Counted from the first letter of the stretch, positions 34,490 through 43,903 are shown. The stretch is DNA of 47,966 nucleotides from an uncultured Bacilli bacterium (GCA_944369075.1 CALVXK010000009.1:1-47966); one strand, 5' to 3'. Program-made: numbers and translations. The notes: generated by a model not told the origin, from the letters alone.

Positions 34490-34524
34490 TTAAAAAAAGA
34501 AGCATTTTTTATTAAATGCTTCTT
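34490..34524 (-). terminator. Terminator of the thioredoxin-like gene
   Basis: AAGAAGCATTT (34497-34507) pairs perfectly with AAATGCTTCTT (34514-34524); the minus strand continues with seven T. Confidence 0.85.
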
Positions 34525-34548
34525 AAGAGTACTAATTTATATTATTAA

Positions 34549-35436
34549 TTAAGATCTATAATCTGGTGAGAAGAGTGAATCATATGTCCAAGCATTTTTC
34601 ATAAATGTAGCATATGTATATTTATCACTTCCATCAGGTGCATTGAAGATTTCTGTAATAATATGAGTTGATTCGTTTGCATCAGTTAAATCGAATAAGA
34701 TGCAAGTTGGAGTTTGAAGTCCAGTAGGATCAACTAATTTTTCAGTATTAGCATATAAAGTTGATTGAACCGTAGAACCATCATCAGTTGCAACGCCACT
34801 ATTAAGATAGAAATCAGTATTTTTAACTACAGACATTGCCTCATCATAGAAATAAAGATATTGAGGAGAAGTCATAGTTACAGCAATTGGAGTTGTATCT
34901 TGTTCTTCGTAATATGTATCATCGTCAAATTCTCTATTTGGAACGATTGAGACGAAACTCATTGGAGGAACTTTAACACCTTTTGAATCTGTTGCTGGCA
35001 TATATGTATCCCAGTTATCATTTAAGTATTCAAGGCCGGTTTTTAAATTTCCACAACCATCGCAATTATCTTGGACAAAGAATAAGAAGAATCTATCGTT
35101 ACCATTTGAATATTGGTTTAATAATTCTTTTGCTGTTTCTTTATCACCATTAGCCCAAGAAGTTTGTGCATCTTGGAAGTTTGCGAAGAATTGATCGACT
35201 TCACTATTCCATTCACCGATTCTTGTTCCTTCCATTGAAAGTTCATTATCTTCAAAGTAAGCTAAGTCAGAATCTGATTGGTTAATTAATCCTTGAATTC
35301 CTTTAGTAATTGAAGGAATAGAGAAGATAATTGCGAAGATAATACCAACAATTAAAAGTGGTTGTACCCAAGCAGTTTCTTTAATCCATCTCCAAATCGC
35401 AACGAAAGGAGTAGCAATCTTTCTTAATATATTCAT
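34549..35436 (-). CDS. Membrane-anchored thioredoxin-fold protein
   Basis: 295 residues: a short cytoplasmic start with several Trp, one membrane span (~26-43), then an extracellular domain. CDGC (Cys125, Cys128) follows the strand RFFLFFVQ, and a likely cis-proline lies in TPTCILFDL near 235, so the fold is thioredoxin-like with an intact CxxC pair. It probably makes or breaks disulfides outside the cell, or senses redox state; no known family name applies. An extra hairpin CGTTAA/TTAACG (35472-35487) sits in its leader. Ribosome site AAAAGGGA lies upstream. Confidence 0.7.
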   Translation of the reverse strand: MNILRKIATPFVAIWRWIKETAWVQPLLIVGIIFAIIFSIPSITKGIQGLINQSDSDLAYFEDNELSMEGTRIGEWNSEVDQFFANFQDAQTSWANGDKETAKELLNQYSNGNDRFFLFFVQDNCDGCGNLKTGLEYLNDNWDTYMPATDSKGVKVPPMSFVSIVPNREFDDDTYYEEQDTTPIAVTMTSPQYLYFYDEAMSVVKNTDFYLNSGVATDDGSTVQSTLYANTEKLVDPTGLQTPTCILFDLTDANESTHIITEIFNAPDGSDKYTYATFMKNAWTYDSLFSPDYRS

Positions 35437-35647
35437 ATATAATTTATCCCTTTTCTTATTAAATAAAATAACGTTAAGTTTTTAACGCTTTTATAATTTA
35501 TCATTAATAGGCCAAGTAAACAAGTAGTTAAAATTTATTTTTTCATAAACTTATATATATTTAATATATATAAACCTAGTTTTATGACTAAGTGCTTATT
35601 TACTAGAAAGATTATACACCAAAAGTTATTATTTTTTTAAGAAATAA

Positions 35648-35676
35648 TTGAATAAGATTTGCAATAAACTTAAAAT
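35648..35676 (+). promoter_or_regulatory. Promoter of the YitT-family gene
   Basis: TTGAAT (35648-35653), 17 bases, TAAAAT (35671-35676), about 30 bases before the start. Confidence 0.6.
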
Positions 35677-35708
35677 ATGTTAATTCTATAACAAAGGTGG
35701 CAAACTTT

Positions 35709-36788
35709 ATGAATTATTTTATTTATAAAATCAAAAAACTTGTCAGAAATTACTTCTTTGATCATCCGCATCAAAAAAGTGCCCTATCATATACTTATGC
35801 TTTAATTGTTACTGCTTTAAGTGCAATTATATTTTCTTTTGGGTTTAAATGTTTTATTCAACCTAACTATAGTGCTTTTGCTAACCAAGATTTAGTTCAT
35901 GAAACAGGCTCAATTTTAGCTTTAGCTAGTTCTGGAGCAAGTGGTATGTCTCAATCGGTTTTAGAGATTTTTAAACTTTCAGGACTTACTTTTACTCTTG
36001 ATCCTTTTAATGTTTATGTAATTAACTTTATTTCATATTTTGTTATTAATATTCCTTTACTTTTATTAGCTTATTTCAAAATTGGAAAGAAATTTGCTTT
36101 TTTATCATTAATTAACGTCGTTTTTGTTACTATTTTTGGTATTATTCTTCCTACTGGAGAAGGTTCATTTATTGTAGAAATTAGTGAAGCAGTATTTAAT
36201 CAACCTGTGGCTAGAATTTTATTTGCAGGTTTATGTACTGGTATGGCTACTGCTTTATCTTATTTAATTGAATCAACTTGTGGTGGAATTGATATTATTG
36301 CTTATTATATTAGCGAAAAGAAATCAACAGGTGTTGGAATTTATAGTGCAATTTTTAATTTTTGCATTGTAATGGTCTATTCCATTTTATCTTGCTGTTC
36401 AGGTGGTTTAGTTGATGGAGTACATTTTGTTCCGGTTGAAATTTCTCAAGCAGCAATTATTTTCTTATACACCTTTTTATATATGATTATTACAACGCTT
36501 GTTGTTGATACGATTAATATTTCAAATAAAAAACTTAATCTACAGATTATTTCCAAAGATGAAAATTTATCACAAGTTATTATGTCTAACATTCCTCATG
36601 GATGCACTGTTATAAATGGTAAAGGTGGTTTTACTGGAAAAGATGTTTATATTATTTCAGTAACTGTTAGAAAATCTGAACAAAAACGTGTAATCAAGAT
36701 TGCTAAAAAAGCTGATCCTTCTTGTTTTATTAATGTACTTGTTACTGAACAAGTTTATGGTAAATTCTTTAGAAAACCAATTAAATAA
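35709..36788 (+). CDS. YitT-family membrane protein
   Basis: 359 residues of the YitT (DUF161 + DUF2179) family. Several membrane spans cover residues ~25-270, including LIESTCGGIDIIAYYIS, a family hallmark. A soluble, PII-like C-terminal domain follows (GKGGFTGKDVYIISVTVRKSE). Function of the family is unknown; it may transport a solute controlled by the C-terminal domain. ATG 35709 is preferred because AAAGGTGG lies eight bases upstream; the GTG inside that site, at 35697, is in frame. Confidence 0.87.
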   Translation: MNYFIYKIKKLVRNYFFDHPHQKSALSYTYALIVTALSAIIFSFGFKCFIQPNYSAFANQDLVHETGSILALASSGASGMSQSVLEIFKLSGLTFTLDPFNVYVINFISYFVINIPLLLLAYFKIGKKFAFLSLINVVFVTIFGIILPTGEGSFIVEISEAVFNQPVARILFAGLCTGMATALSYLIESTCGGIDIIAYYISEKKSTGVGIYSAIFNFCIVMVYSILSCCSGGLVDGVHFVPVEISQAAIIFLYTFLYMIITTLVVDTINISNKKLNLQIISKDENLSQVIMSNIPHGCTVINGKGGFTGKDVYIISVTVRKSEQKRVIKIAKKADPSCFINVLVTEQVYGKFFRKPIK

Positions 36789-36792
36789 AAAA

Positions 36793-36817
36793 TGATTATC
36801 ATTTAAAATGATAATCA
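36793..36817 (-). terminator. Terminator of tRNA-Ser(CGA)
   Basis: TGATTATCATT (36793-36803) pairs with AATGATAATCA (36807-36817); on the minus strand six T follow. It also lies just after the YitT-family gene on the plus strand. Confidence 0.75.
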
Positions 36818-36830
36818 ATAGTTAGTTAAT

Positions 36831-36920
36831 TGGCGGAGAAAAGGGGATTTGAACCCCTGCGAGCTGTTAACTCCTGCTGGTTTTCGAAACCAGTCCCTTC
36901 AGCCTCTTGGGTATTTCTCC
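36831..36920 (-). tRNA. tRNA-Ser (anticodon CGA)
   Basis: 90 bases on the minus strand with encoded CCA. The acceptor pairs GGAGAAA with TTTCTCC, the anticodon stem is CTGGT/ACCAG with loop TTCGAAA, and a long variable arm marks a class II tRNA. The T arm reads AGGGGTTCAAATCCCCT. Reads UCG codons. Confidence 0.95.
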
Positions 36921-37045
36921 ATTTAGTTTTAAATTAACTTATGTATCTTATCTTAATTTAGAAAATAAATCTATTATTTCTTTTTTTATATAATTTTATT
37001 ATATAAATATTTTAATTATTAATTTTATTAGATGACATTTTAAGG

Positions 37046-37051
37046 TATAAT
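37046..37051 (+). promoter_or_regulatory. -10 box near a start codon
   Basis: Perfect TATAAT, ten bases before ATG 37062, no ribosome site: a transcript with at most about four leader bases. Confidence 0.45.
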
Positions 37052-37061
37052 TCTTTTGGTT

Positions 37062-38831
37062 ATGAAACAAGTTAGTGACTTAAACTTTTTAATGGAAGTA
37101 GTTGGATTTACATCTTTCTACATAATTCTTATATTTGTATTGATTGCTATAATAATAGTTGCAATATCTTCTTTTAAATTCTTTTCTTTTAGAAGAAAAC
37201 AAAAAGCAACTAATATTTTATCATCTCATTATTACTACATTATAAATTTAAAAATCCAAACAGTAAGAAGATATAACTATCGTAATTTTGATGGCTATAA
37301 AGATATGTCATTTGTTGAATTTATTTCTCATTTTGCCGAAAGCGAAAGAGATAAAGCTAAAACATTTTTTACTTCTTTTGCTTCAAAAAAAGAGATTGAT
37401 CAATATTCAAATGATGTTGTTTCTTCTTTCGTTATGATTAACTCTAAATTTAAACATTTTGTTAATCGTATTTTATTTAAAATTATTAAAGTAGATTATG
37501 AAAGTGGAATCTTATATGCTGAATCTCATCGTTTATTCAATCTACCTTGTAATTTAAATAAAAATAGAAAGAAATTCAAAGCAATTACTTCAACTTTAGG
37601 AGAAATTAAAAAATCTTACGAAGATGGTTTCTTTGCAAAAGGTTCTTTTTTTATCATCTCTTTTAAAAAGAAAGAAAATATTGATAGTTTCTTTAATGAA
37701 TATCAAATTAGATACATTATCTTAGATGAGCTTTATCGTTATTTTAAATCAGCCTCATCCTATTTTTTCTTTAAAGATAACGATGAGTTTGAAATTGATT
37801 TATTAGATAAGAACTTTATTGCTGGCTACGATGTTAAAAACATGATAACTAGAATAATTAGAAGAATTACAAAGGTTTTTGAAAACTATGGTTTTGATAA
37901 TGTTTATTTCTTTACAATTTCCGGGTCCTTAGTTAGTGAGTTAAATCATGACTTTGATTTATCTTATCGCGCTTTAAAAGATAGAATTGAGAAAAATTAT
38001 GAAGACAATGTCCTTTATTCAGTTTATCGTAAAGAAGAAGCTAACGAAGATGCCAAAACTTGGGCAATTAGAACGGATTTATTAAAAGTTATTAAAGAAA
38101 ATCTAATTAAGCCATCTTTTAGAAGTATCATTTGTTTAGAAAATAACGAACTTAAAATTCATGGTTATCAAGTTAAATTTAAAGTTTTATATGATAAGTT
38201 TAAATCTCTTGATGATCTAAAAAAAGACGCAAAGATGAATAATAATACTAAAGAAATATTCTCTTTGTGCTTAAAAACAGCAATACCAACTTATTTAACT
38301 TATAGAGAAAATTATTTTACTAAACTTTATATCCCGATTAATTTAAGTGAGATTCAATATGCTCTTCTTTCAATACCTTATGTTAAAAGATCAAATGAAG
38401 CACACTTAGTATTTGTTCTTGATATTAATGAGTTCCTTGATTTAGAAGATTTAACTCCGGCAATTAACACAATAAAAGATGTTCAACGTAAAGGACATGA
38501 AGTTGCAATTAGGTGTACAAATGGTGGCTTTAAGATTAAAACTGAACTTGGACAAGTTATTGATTCGTTCTTTGTTGACTTAAATTTAGAAGAAAATGTT
38601 AAAGCCGATTCTAAATCTTACATTGCTTCTCATCCATTCTTAGATAGACTTTATCAATTCCATAAGCCGATCATTGAAGTTAATGCAAAAAGTTTTAGTG
38701 AAGTAGAACTTCTTTATAGATCTGGCTTAACATATTTCTCTAGCGATGTAATTCAAGGTTATACTGAGATGATTGATAAGCTAGATAAGAAAATTACTAA
38801 AAAACTTACGAATTTAATTAACAATAACTAA
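37062..38831 (+). CDS. Membrane protein with degenerate GGDEF and EAL domains
   Basis: 589 residues. One N-terminal membrane span (~14-36), then a region with no known motif (~50-180), then a diverged GGDEF domain (~185-330) whose signature reads DNDEF (239-243), and a diverged EAL domain (~350-570). In the EAL part the motif reads GYQVKFK instead of GxEALLR, LVFVLDINEF matches the usual 'lElTE', GHEVAIRCTNGGF the DDFG region, and QGY (565-567) the usual end. The catalytic acidic residues are lost, so it is unlikely to make or break cyclic-di-GMP; it may bind it or only scaffold. I chose ATG 37062; an in-frame TTG at 37056 is possible. Confidence 0.55.
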   Translation: MKQVSDLNFLMEVVGFTSFYIILIFVLIAIIIVAISSFKFFSFRRKQKATNILSSHYYYIINLKIQTVRRYNYRNFDGYKDMSFVEFISHFAESERDKAKTFFTSFASKKEIDQYSNDVVSSFVMINSKFKHFVNRILFKIIKVDYESGILYAESHRLFNLPCNLNKNRKKFKAITSTLGEIKKSYEDGFFAKGSFFIISFKKKENIDSFFNEYQIRYIILDELYRYFKSASSYFFFKDNDEFEIDLLDKNFIAGYDVKNMITRIIRRITKVFENYGFDNVYFFTISGSLVSELNHDFDLSYRALKDRIEKNYEDNVLYSVYRKEEANEDAKTWAIRTDLLKVIKENLIKPSFRSIICLENNELKIHGYQVKFKVLYDKFKSLDDLKKDAKMNNNTKEIFSLCLKTAIPTYLTYRENYFTKLYIPINLSEIQYALLSIPYVKRSNEAHLVFVLDINEFLDLEDLTPAINTIKDVQRKGHEVAIRCTNGGFKIKTELGQVIDSFFVDLNLEENVKADSKSYIASHPFLDRLYQFHKPIIEVNAKSFSEVELLYRSGLTYFSSDVIQGYTEMIDKLDKKITKKLTNLINNN

Positions 38832-38874
38832 TAAAATTAGTATTCTTATAGACGATATTTTGAAAGGTAAAATT

Positions 38875-40311
38875 ATGGCTAATATTGAAAAGAAAAATAA
38901 ATCGATTACTTCTAGAGATGAAGATTTTGCTCAATGGTATACTGATGTTTGCAAAAAAGCAGAATTAATGGATTACTATCAAACAAAAGGCTTTATCATT
39001 TATAGACCTTATGGCTATGCTATTTGGGAAAATATTAAAAATTATTTAGACGAAAAATTTAAGGCTACAGGACATTCAAATGTCTATATGCCTATGGTTA
39101 TTCCAACAAGTTTATTTCAAAAAGAAAAAGACCATATTGAAGGTTTTGCTCCTGAAACTTTAGTTGCAACTATTGGAGGAAACCAAGAAATTCAAGATCC
39201 TTTAATTATTAGACCAACTTCTGAATGTGTTTTTACAGATCATTTTTCACATATTATTTCTTCTTATAGAGATTTACCTGTTAAATATAATCAATGGTGT
39301 TCAGTTGTTAGATGGGAAAAAACAACTAGACCATTCCTTAGAGGAAGTGAATTCTTATGGCAAGAGGGTCATACAATGCATGCTAGCGAAGTTGAAGCTA
39401 GAGAAGAAACTTTAAAAATGCTTGAAATCTATGATTCTTTAGGAAAAGATTTACTTGCTATTCCTTTTATTAAAGGTAGAAAGACGGAAAAAGAAAAATT
39501 CGCTGGTGCTGAAGAAACTTATTCAATTGAAGCTTTAATGCATGATGGAAAAGCACTTCAAAGTGGTACAAGTCACTATTTTGGACAAGGATTTGCAAAA
39601 GCTTTCGACGTTAAATATTTAGATAAAGATGGAAAAATAAAAAACCCATATCAAACTTCTTGGGGCGCATCAACTAGATTAATTGGAGCTATTATTATGG
39701 TTCATGGCGATGATAATGGCTTAGTTTTACCACCTTTTGTTGCTCCTATTCAAACTGTTATTGTACCAATTCAAATGGCAAAAGAAGGAGTTTTAGCAAA
39801 ATGTAGAGAAATCTTTACTAAACTTAAAGAAGCAGGCATCAGAGTAAAACTTGATGATTCTGATAAAACACCTGGTTGGAAATTCTCTGAATATGAAATG
39901 AAAGGTGTACCTTTAAGAATTGAACTTGGACCAAGAGATTTAGAAAAAGGTGTTTTAACTATCGTTAAAAGAAACGATTTAAGTAAAGAAACTATTTCTA
40001 TTGATAATGTGGTTGAAGAAATTAAGAGACTTTTAGATACTGTTCATCACGAAATGTATCAAGCAGCCTTTAAAAACTTAATGAATAATATTACTGAAGT
40101 TCACTCTTATGAAGAATTAAAAGCAGTAGTTAATAAAGGTGGATACGCTAAAATGATGTGGTGTGGTGATGAAGAGTGCGAAAATAAAATTAAAGAAGAT
40201 ACTAACGCTACTTCACGTTGTATGCCTTTTGATCAAACCCATTTTGATGATGTTTGCCCAGTTTGTGGTAAAAAAGCAAAATACGTCGTTTATTTTGCAA
40301 AAGCTTACTAA
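38875..40311 (+). CDS. proS: Prolyl-tRNA synthetase, archaeal/eukaryal type
   Basis: 478 residues, class II synthetase. Motifs: GFIIYRPYGYAIWENI, RPTSECVFTDHFS, RWEKTTRPFLRGSEFLWQEG, and the C-terminal anticodon-binding domain. The C-terminal zinc-like region has Cys in WCGDEECENK, SRCMP and CPVCGKK, and the chain ends with Tyr as in the archaeal form. No editing (INS) insertion is present. ATG 38875 follows AAAGG by seven bases; a TTG at 38860 lies before that site. Confidence 0.96.
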   Translation: MANIEKKNKSITSRDEDFAQWYTDVCKKAELMDYYQTKGFIIYRPYGYAIWENIKNYLDEKFKATGHSNVYMPMVIPTSLFQKEKDHIEGFAPETLVATIGGNQEIQDPLIIRPTSECVFTDHFSHIISSYRDLPVKYNQWCSVVRWEKTTRPFLRGSEFLWQEGHTMHASEVEAREETLKMLEIYDSLGKDLLAIPFIKGRKTEKEKFAGAEETYSIEALMHDGKALQSGTSHYFGQGFAKAFDVKYLDKDGKIKNPYQTSWGASTRLIGAIIMVHGDDNGLVLPPFVAPIQTVIVPIQMAKEGVLAKCREIFTKLKEAGIRVKLDDSDKTPGWKFSEYEMKGVPLRIELGPRDLEKGVLTIVKRNDLSKETISIDNVVEEIKRLLDTVHHEMYQAAFKNLMNNITEVHSYEELKAVVNKGGYAKMMWCGDEECENKIKEDTNATSRCMPFDQTHFDDVCPVCGKKAKYVVYFAKAY

Positions 40312-40325
40312 TCTTAACTAAAAAT

Positions 40326-40354
40326 AGCATAACTAGTGTTTTACTAGTTATGCT
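40326..40354. terminator. Hairpin after proS
   Basis: AGCATAACTAGT (40326-40337) pairs perfectly with 40343-40354 around five bases. The minus strand runs on into ATTTTTA, the plus strand does not have T after it, so it may better stop minus-strand transcription. Confidence 0.6.
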
Positions 40355-40363
40355 AAAAAGGCA

Positions 40364-40391
40364 ATAAAAAAATGCGATTATTCATCGCATT
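40364..40391 (-). terminator. Terminator of tRNA-Ser(GCT)
   Basis: AATGCGAT (40371-40378) pairs with ATCGCATT (40384-40391); seven T follow on the minus strand. Confidence 0.75.
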
Positions 40392-40403
40392 AATTGCTAA
40401 GTT

Positions 40404-40493
40404 TGGCGGAGTAAGAGAGGATCGAACTCTCGCACCGGTTGCCCGATCTACTTCCTTAGCAGGGAAGCCCCTTCACCACTTGGGTATTACTCC
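40404..40493 (-). tRNA. tRNA-Ser (anticodon GCT)
   Basis: 90 bases on the minus strand, CCA encoded. Acceptor GGAGTAA with TTACTCC, anticodon stem CTTCC/GGAAG with loop CTGCTAA, long variable arm, T arm AGAGAGTTCGATCCTCTCT. Reads AGU and AGC. The acceptor and D-arm bases closely match the tRNA-Ser(CGA) at 36831. Confidence 0.95.
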
Positions 40494-40586
40494 ACTACCA
40501 ATTGATAGCGCCCTTTTTAAGAGCCTTGTTATAATAACATAGATAAATTAAATTTTCACTAATTTTTTAATAAATATTTAGAAACT

Positions 40587-42140
40587 ATGAAATTAAATTT
40601 CTTAAATCGAACATATAAAGAAAAAGATGCGCCTAAAAGTGTAGTTTATTCCTACTCATTCCTTTCAGGTTTTAGAGATGCTTTAATGCAATTTGTCGCA
40701 TTATTTTTACTTTTATATGTGCAATTTGCTTCGCCTCTTATTAATGAAAGTTTGTCTAATTATGAGACAATGTATTTAATTATTACTCTTGGTATTGCTT
40801 TAATTAAAGTTATTGCTGGACTTGCAACTGTTTTTATATCTTATTTTATTAATAAAGCGCATACAAGATTTGGAAAATTTCGTCCTTTTATTATTGTAGG
40901 GAGCGTTTTAACAACAATATTTTATTTTTTAATGTTTTCTAATCTTGGTAGCGGTTATTTGTATGTTGCGTTATTTTTAATCTTTGTTCTTATTCATGAA
41001 GTTACTTATACAATTAACGATAATGCCTGGTGGAGTTATGTTCCTACTTTAAGCGAAGATGATGCAAAAAGAGGTAAAATTCTTTCGATAATGAATACTT
41101 CTATAGCCATTGGAACTTATGTTGTTGCAGCTATTTCTCCTTTAGTTACTACTGGAGATGCTAAAAAGAATTTAACTATAGTTGCAATAGTTTTAGGAGT
41201 GTTTTATCTACTTTCTCAACTTATTTTTGCTTTATTTTTTATGAAAGAAAAAGAAGGAATTAATAAGAATAATTTTATCGATAGAAATGGAGTTTCTATC
41301 GATAAAGGAATAAGAGGTGTTTTTGTTATTTTATTTAAAGATAAACAAGTATTAATAGCAATGATTTCATTCTTTTTAATGTTTTGTGCACAAATGACTT
41401 TAATGGGAAATAGTGCTAATTATTTTTATTATACTTATGGTTATGGTGAATTTGGTAGCATTCCTTTAAATAATGCAATGCTTTCAGGTGGAGCGATGTC
41501 ATTTCTTTTTACTATTTGCTATGGTGTTAGCTATACAATTTCAATGATAACTTTTCCTTTGTTACAAAAGAAATTTACTAGAAAGAAATTATTGATTGCT
41601 TCTTTAATTGTACTTACTTTAGGTTATTTATATTTATTTTTCTTTGGACTTAGTATTGGATTTGAAATATCTTTATTTATAGTTTCCTTAATTACTTTTT
41701 ATTTCCAAGGAGTTTATTATCTTATTTTTACATTAAATTGTACAAATTCGATTGAATATCATAAAGCTAAGTTCCATGAACAAAATGAAAGTGGGATATC
41801 TTCTTTTAAATCTTTAGGTGTTAAAAGTGCTAATGCTGTTCAAACAATTTTCCTTTATTTATTCTTATTTATTTCCAATTTACTACCTTTAAATAGTGAG
41901 ATCGCTTCTTTTGAGGCTCAATATAATTTAGACCAAATTGATTTAGTTTTTAAAGAAAATAGTATCCGTGATGCTATCTTAAATTTTGCTAATATTGATA
42001 CATCTTTAATAATTTATCGCGTTGGAATTACAATTCTTCCTCTAATTTGTTTATTAGTTGGAGGACTTCTAACTTTATTTAAATTTAAATGTTTAGATGA
42101 AAAATATTATCAAGAAATCTTAAAAGAAATTAACGAGTGA
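40587..42140 (+). CDS. GPH-type (sugar:cation) transporter of the MFS superfamily
   Basis: 517 residues with about 12 membrane spans. The loop after the second span reads AHTRFGKFRPFI, the glycoside-pentoside-hexuronide (GPH) family form of the MFS motif; NDNAWWSYVPTLSEDDAKRG matches the next conserved block. It probably imports a glycoside or sugar with a cation. No sugar hydrolase lies nearby. Ends with TGA. The next gene follows after 14 bases but has its own -10 box. Confidence 0.85.
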   Translation: MKLNFLNRTYKEKDAPKSVVYSYSFLSGFRDALMQFVALFLLLYVQFASPLINESLSNYETMYLIITLGIALIKVIAGLATVFISYFINKAHTRFGKFRPFIIVGSVLTTIFYFLMFSNLGSGYLYVALFLIFVLIHEVTYTINDNAWWSYVPTLSEDDAKRGKILSIMNTSIAIGTYVVAAISPLVTTGDAKKNLTIVAIVLGVFYLLSQLIFALFFMKEKEGINKNNFIDRNGVSIDKGIRGVFVILFKDKQVLIAMISFFLMFCAQMTLMGNSANYFYYTYGYGEFGSIPLNNAMLSGGAMSFLFTICYGVSYTISMITFPLLQKKFTRKKLLIASLIVLTLGYLYLFFFGLSIGFEISLFIVSLITFYFQGVYYLIFTLNCTNSIEYHKAKFHEQNESGISSFKSLGVKSANAVQTIFLYLFLFISNLLPLNSEIASFEAQYNLDQIDLVFKENSIRDAILNFANIDTSLIIYRVGITILPLICLLVGGLLTLFKFKCLDEKYYQEILKEINE

Positions 42141-42142
42141 TT

Positions 42143-42148
42143 TAAAAT
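42143..42148 (+). promoter_or_regulatory. -10 box for a leaderless transcript of the HTH-LRR gene
   Basis: TAAAAT ends exactly six bases before ATG 42155, with no ribosome site; this spacing is what a leaderless mRNA needs. Confidence 0.45.
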
Positions 42149-42154
42149 ATATTT

Positions 42155-43903
42155 ATGGTAGAAAAAATGGAAGAAATTTATTATGGCGAATTTATAAAAG
42201 ATAGAAGAATAAAACTTGGCTTATCGCAACAAGCATTAGCCAATGTTTTACAATGTAGTTATCAAGCTATTTCTAAATATGAAAGAGATTTAGTCAGGCT
42301 TGATATTTCTTTATTATCGAAACTGGCTTCAGTTTTAGAACTTGATGTTGAATCTTTTATATTAAAAAAAGAAGAAAAACTAAATGACTATGCTTCAAAG
42401 TTTAGTTTTGATTATCAAAAGTTTACCACTAGACTCGTATATTTAAGAGAAAAAAGAGAAATTCCTCAAAAAGTTGCTGCTAAAAGTATCGGTATTAAAG
42501 CTTCTAGACTTTCTAAGTTAGAAAATGGACAAGCTGTAATTAAGATTGAAGAATTTATTGCTTTAGCAAATTATTATGAAGTATCTTTAACTTCTTTTTA
42601 CTATGCAATGAGTGATGAAGAATTATTTGAAGCATTTAATCCGGCTCCAGTAGAACAGGTAAATGAAGTTAACGAAGATAACAAGGAAAAACCAAACAAA
42701 TTTATAGAATTAATTAAAAAACCTAAATTATATATTCCTTTAGCTTTAGGAGTTGTAGCAGCTTTAATTCTTTCAATTTCTTTACCTTTATCATTACAAA
42801 ATTCATCTTATGATTATTCAGATTTTGAATTTAGTAAAGACAAAAGAGGCTACGTTTTAACTTCATATACTGGACTTGACGATACATCAGTTTTTATTCC
42901 AGGCGAATATAAAGGTGAAAAAGTTTATAAAATTGGTGAAAAGGCTTTTAATAATTTAACTAATATTACTTCAATTGAAGTAGGAGAAGGAGTTGAAGAA
43001 ATTGCATCAGGTGCTTTTTTACGTTGCTATAGTTTAAAAAAGATTAGCCTCCCTTCAACTTTAAATAGTTTAGGAGGCAATGCATTTTTTATTGCATATT
43101 CTTTAAATGAAATTGATTTAGATGAAAATAATGAATATTTTGATGTCATTGATGGAAATCTATATTCAGAAGATCATAAAGTACTTTATAAAGTTTTGCC
43201 AAATATTGGTAATAATGGTAGAAGTTTTGATATTCCAGAAGGAGTAGAAACACTTAAATCTGGTTCTTTTGATTCAAATTATCATTTAGCTGACATTTCT
43301 TTTCCAAGTAGTCTTAAAAAGATTGAAAAACAAGCCTTTATTGATTGCTATAGCATCCAAGAACTTGTTTTTAATGAAGGCTTAGAAGAAATTGATGTGG
43401 CGGCAATTTCAGGAGTTCATAATAATATTACAAATATCGTTCTGCCTTCAACAATAAAAGGTTTTGAAAATGGTAATCCATTTGTTGATTTACCAACTTT
43501 AAATAGTGTTTCTTTTAGAGGAGAAAATCCTAATTTTAAAATTATTGATGGTTGTTTTTATAACAACGATGGTTCAATTTTATATTATGTTCCACAATGT
43601 TATCCTAATGATGTTTTAACGATTCCAGAAGAAACAAGAGTTATTAACATGTATGCAATTTCTTCTGTAAGAAGACTTTTAAATATCGTTATTCCTTCAA
43701 CTGTTGAAAGATTAAATTCATATGCTATTTTTTCAAATAAAGGTTTAGATTCAGTTTGCATTAAAGAAGGTGATCAAATTTTAGACCAATATTCGATTTA
43801 TGAATGTAATAATGCGACTATTTATATTGAAGCTGATACTTTATCAAATGGTTTTGATCAAAATTTCACCGATTCTGATTATGTTTTAGGTGCTACTTTA
43901 TAG
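42155..43903 (+). CDS. Membrane protein with two XRE helix-turn-helix domains and external leucine-rich repeats
   Basis: 582 residues. Two XRE-type helix-turn-helix domains inside (11-67: LGLSQQALANVLQCSYQAIS; 91-147: IPQKVAAKSIGIKASRLSKL), a charged linker, one membrane span (~192-214), then BspA/TpLRR-type (LRR_5) repeats outside (~255-575), for example KIGEKAFNNLTNITSIEVGE. The orientation, DNA-binding part inside and repeats outside, makes it a plausible single-protein surface sensor that regulates genes directly. The LRR_5 type is common in gut adhesins. Met5 (42167) is an alternative start. It sits between a sugar transporter and an exported nuclease, all same strand. Confidence 0.82.
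   Translation: MVEKMEEIYYGEFIKDRRIKLGLSQQALANVLQCSYQAISKYERDLVRLDISLLSKLASVLELDVESFILKKEEKLNDYASKFSFDYQKFTTRLVYLREKREIPQKVAAKSIGIKASRLSKLENGQAVIKIEEFIALANYYEVSLTSFYYAMSDEELFEAFNPAPVEQVNEVNEDNKEKPNKFIELIKKPKLYIPLALGVVAALILSISLPLSLQNSSYDYSDFEFSKDKRGYVLTSYTGLDDTSVFIPGEYKGEKVYKIGEKAFNNLTNITSIEVGEGVEEIASGAFLRCYSLKKISLPSTLNSLGGNAFFIAYSLNEIDLDENNEYFDVIDGNLYSEDHKVLYKVLPNIGNNGRSFDIPEGVETLKSGSFDSNYHLADISFPSSLKKIEKQAFIDCYSIQELVFNEGLEEIDVAAISGVHNNITNIVLPSTIKGFENGNPFVDLPTLNSVSFRGENPNFKIIDGCFYNNDGSILYYVPQCYPNDVLTIPEETRVINMYAISSVRRLLNIVIPSTVERLNSYAIFSNKGLDSVCIKEGDQILDQYSIYECNNATIYIEADTLSNGFDQNFTDSDYVLGATL

Noticed and set aside
36831-36920. tRNA-Arg (anticodon TCG)
   Set aside because: A first reading of the anticodon loop gave TCG; careful reverse complement gives loop TTCGAAA, anticodon CGA, with the long variable arm of tRNA-Ser.
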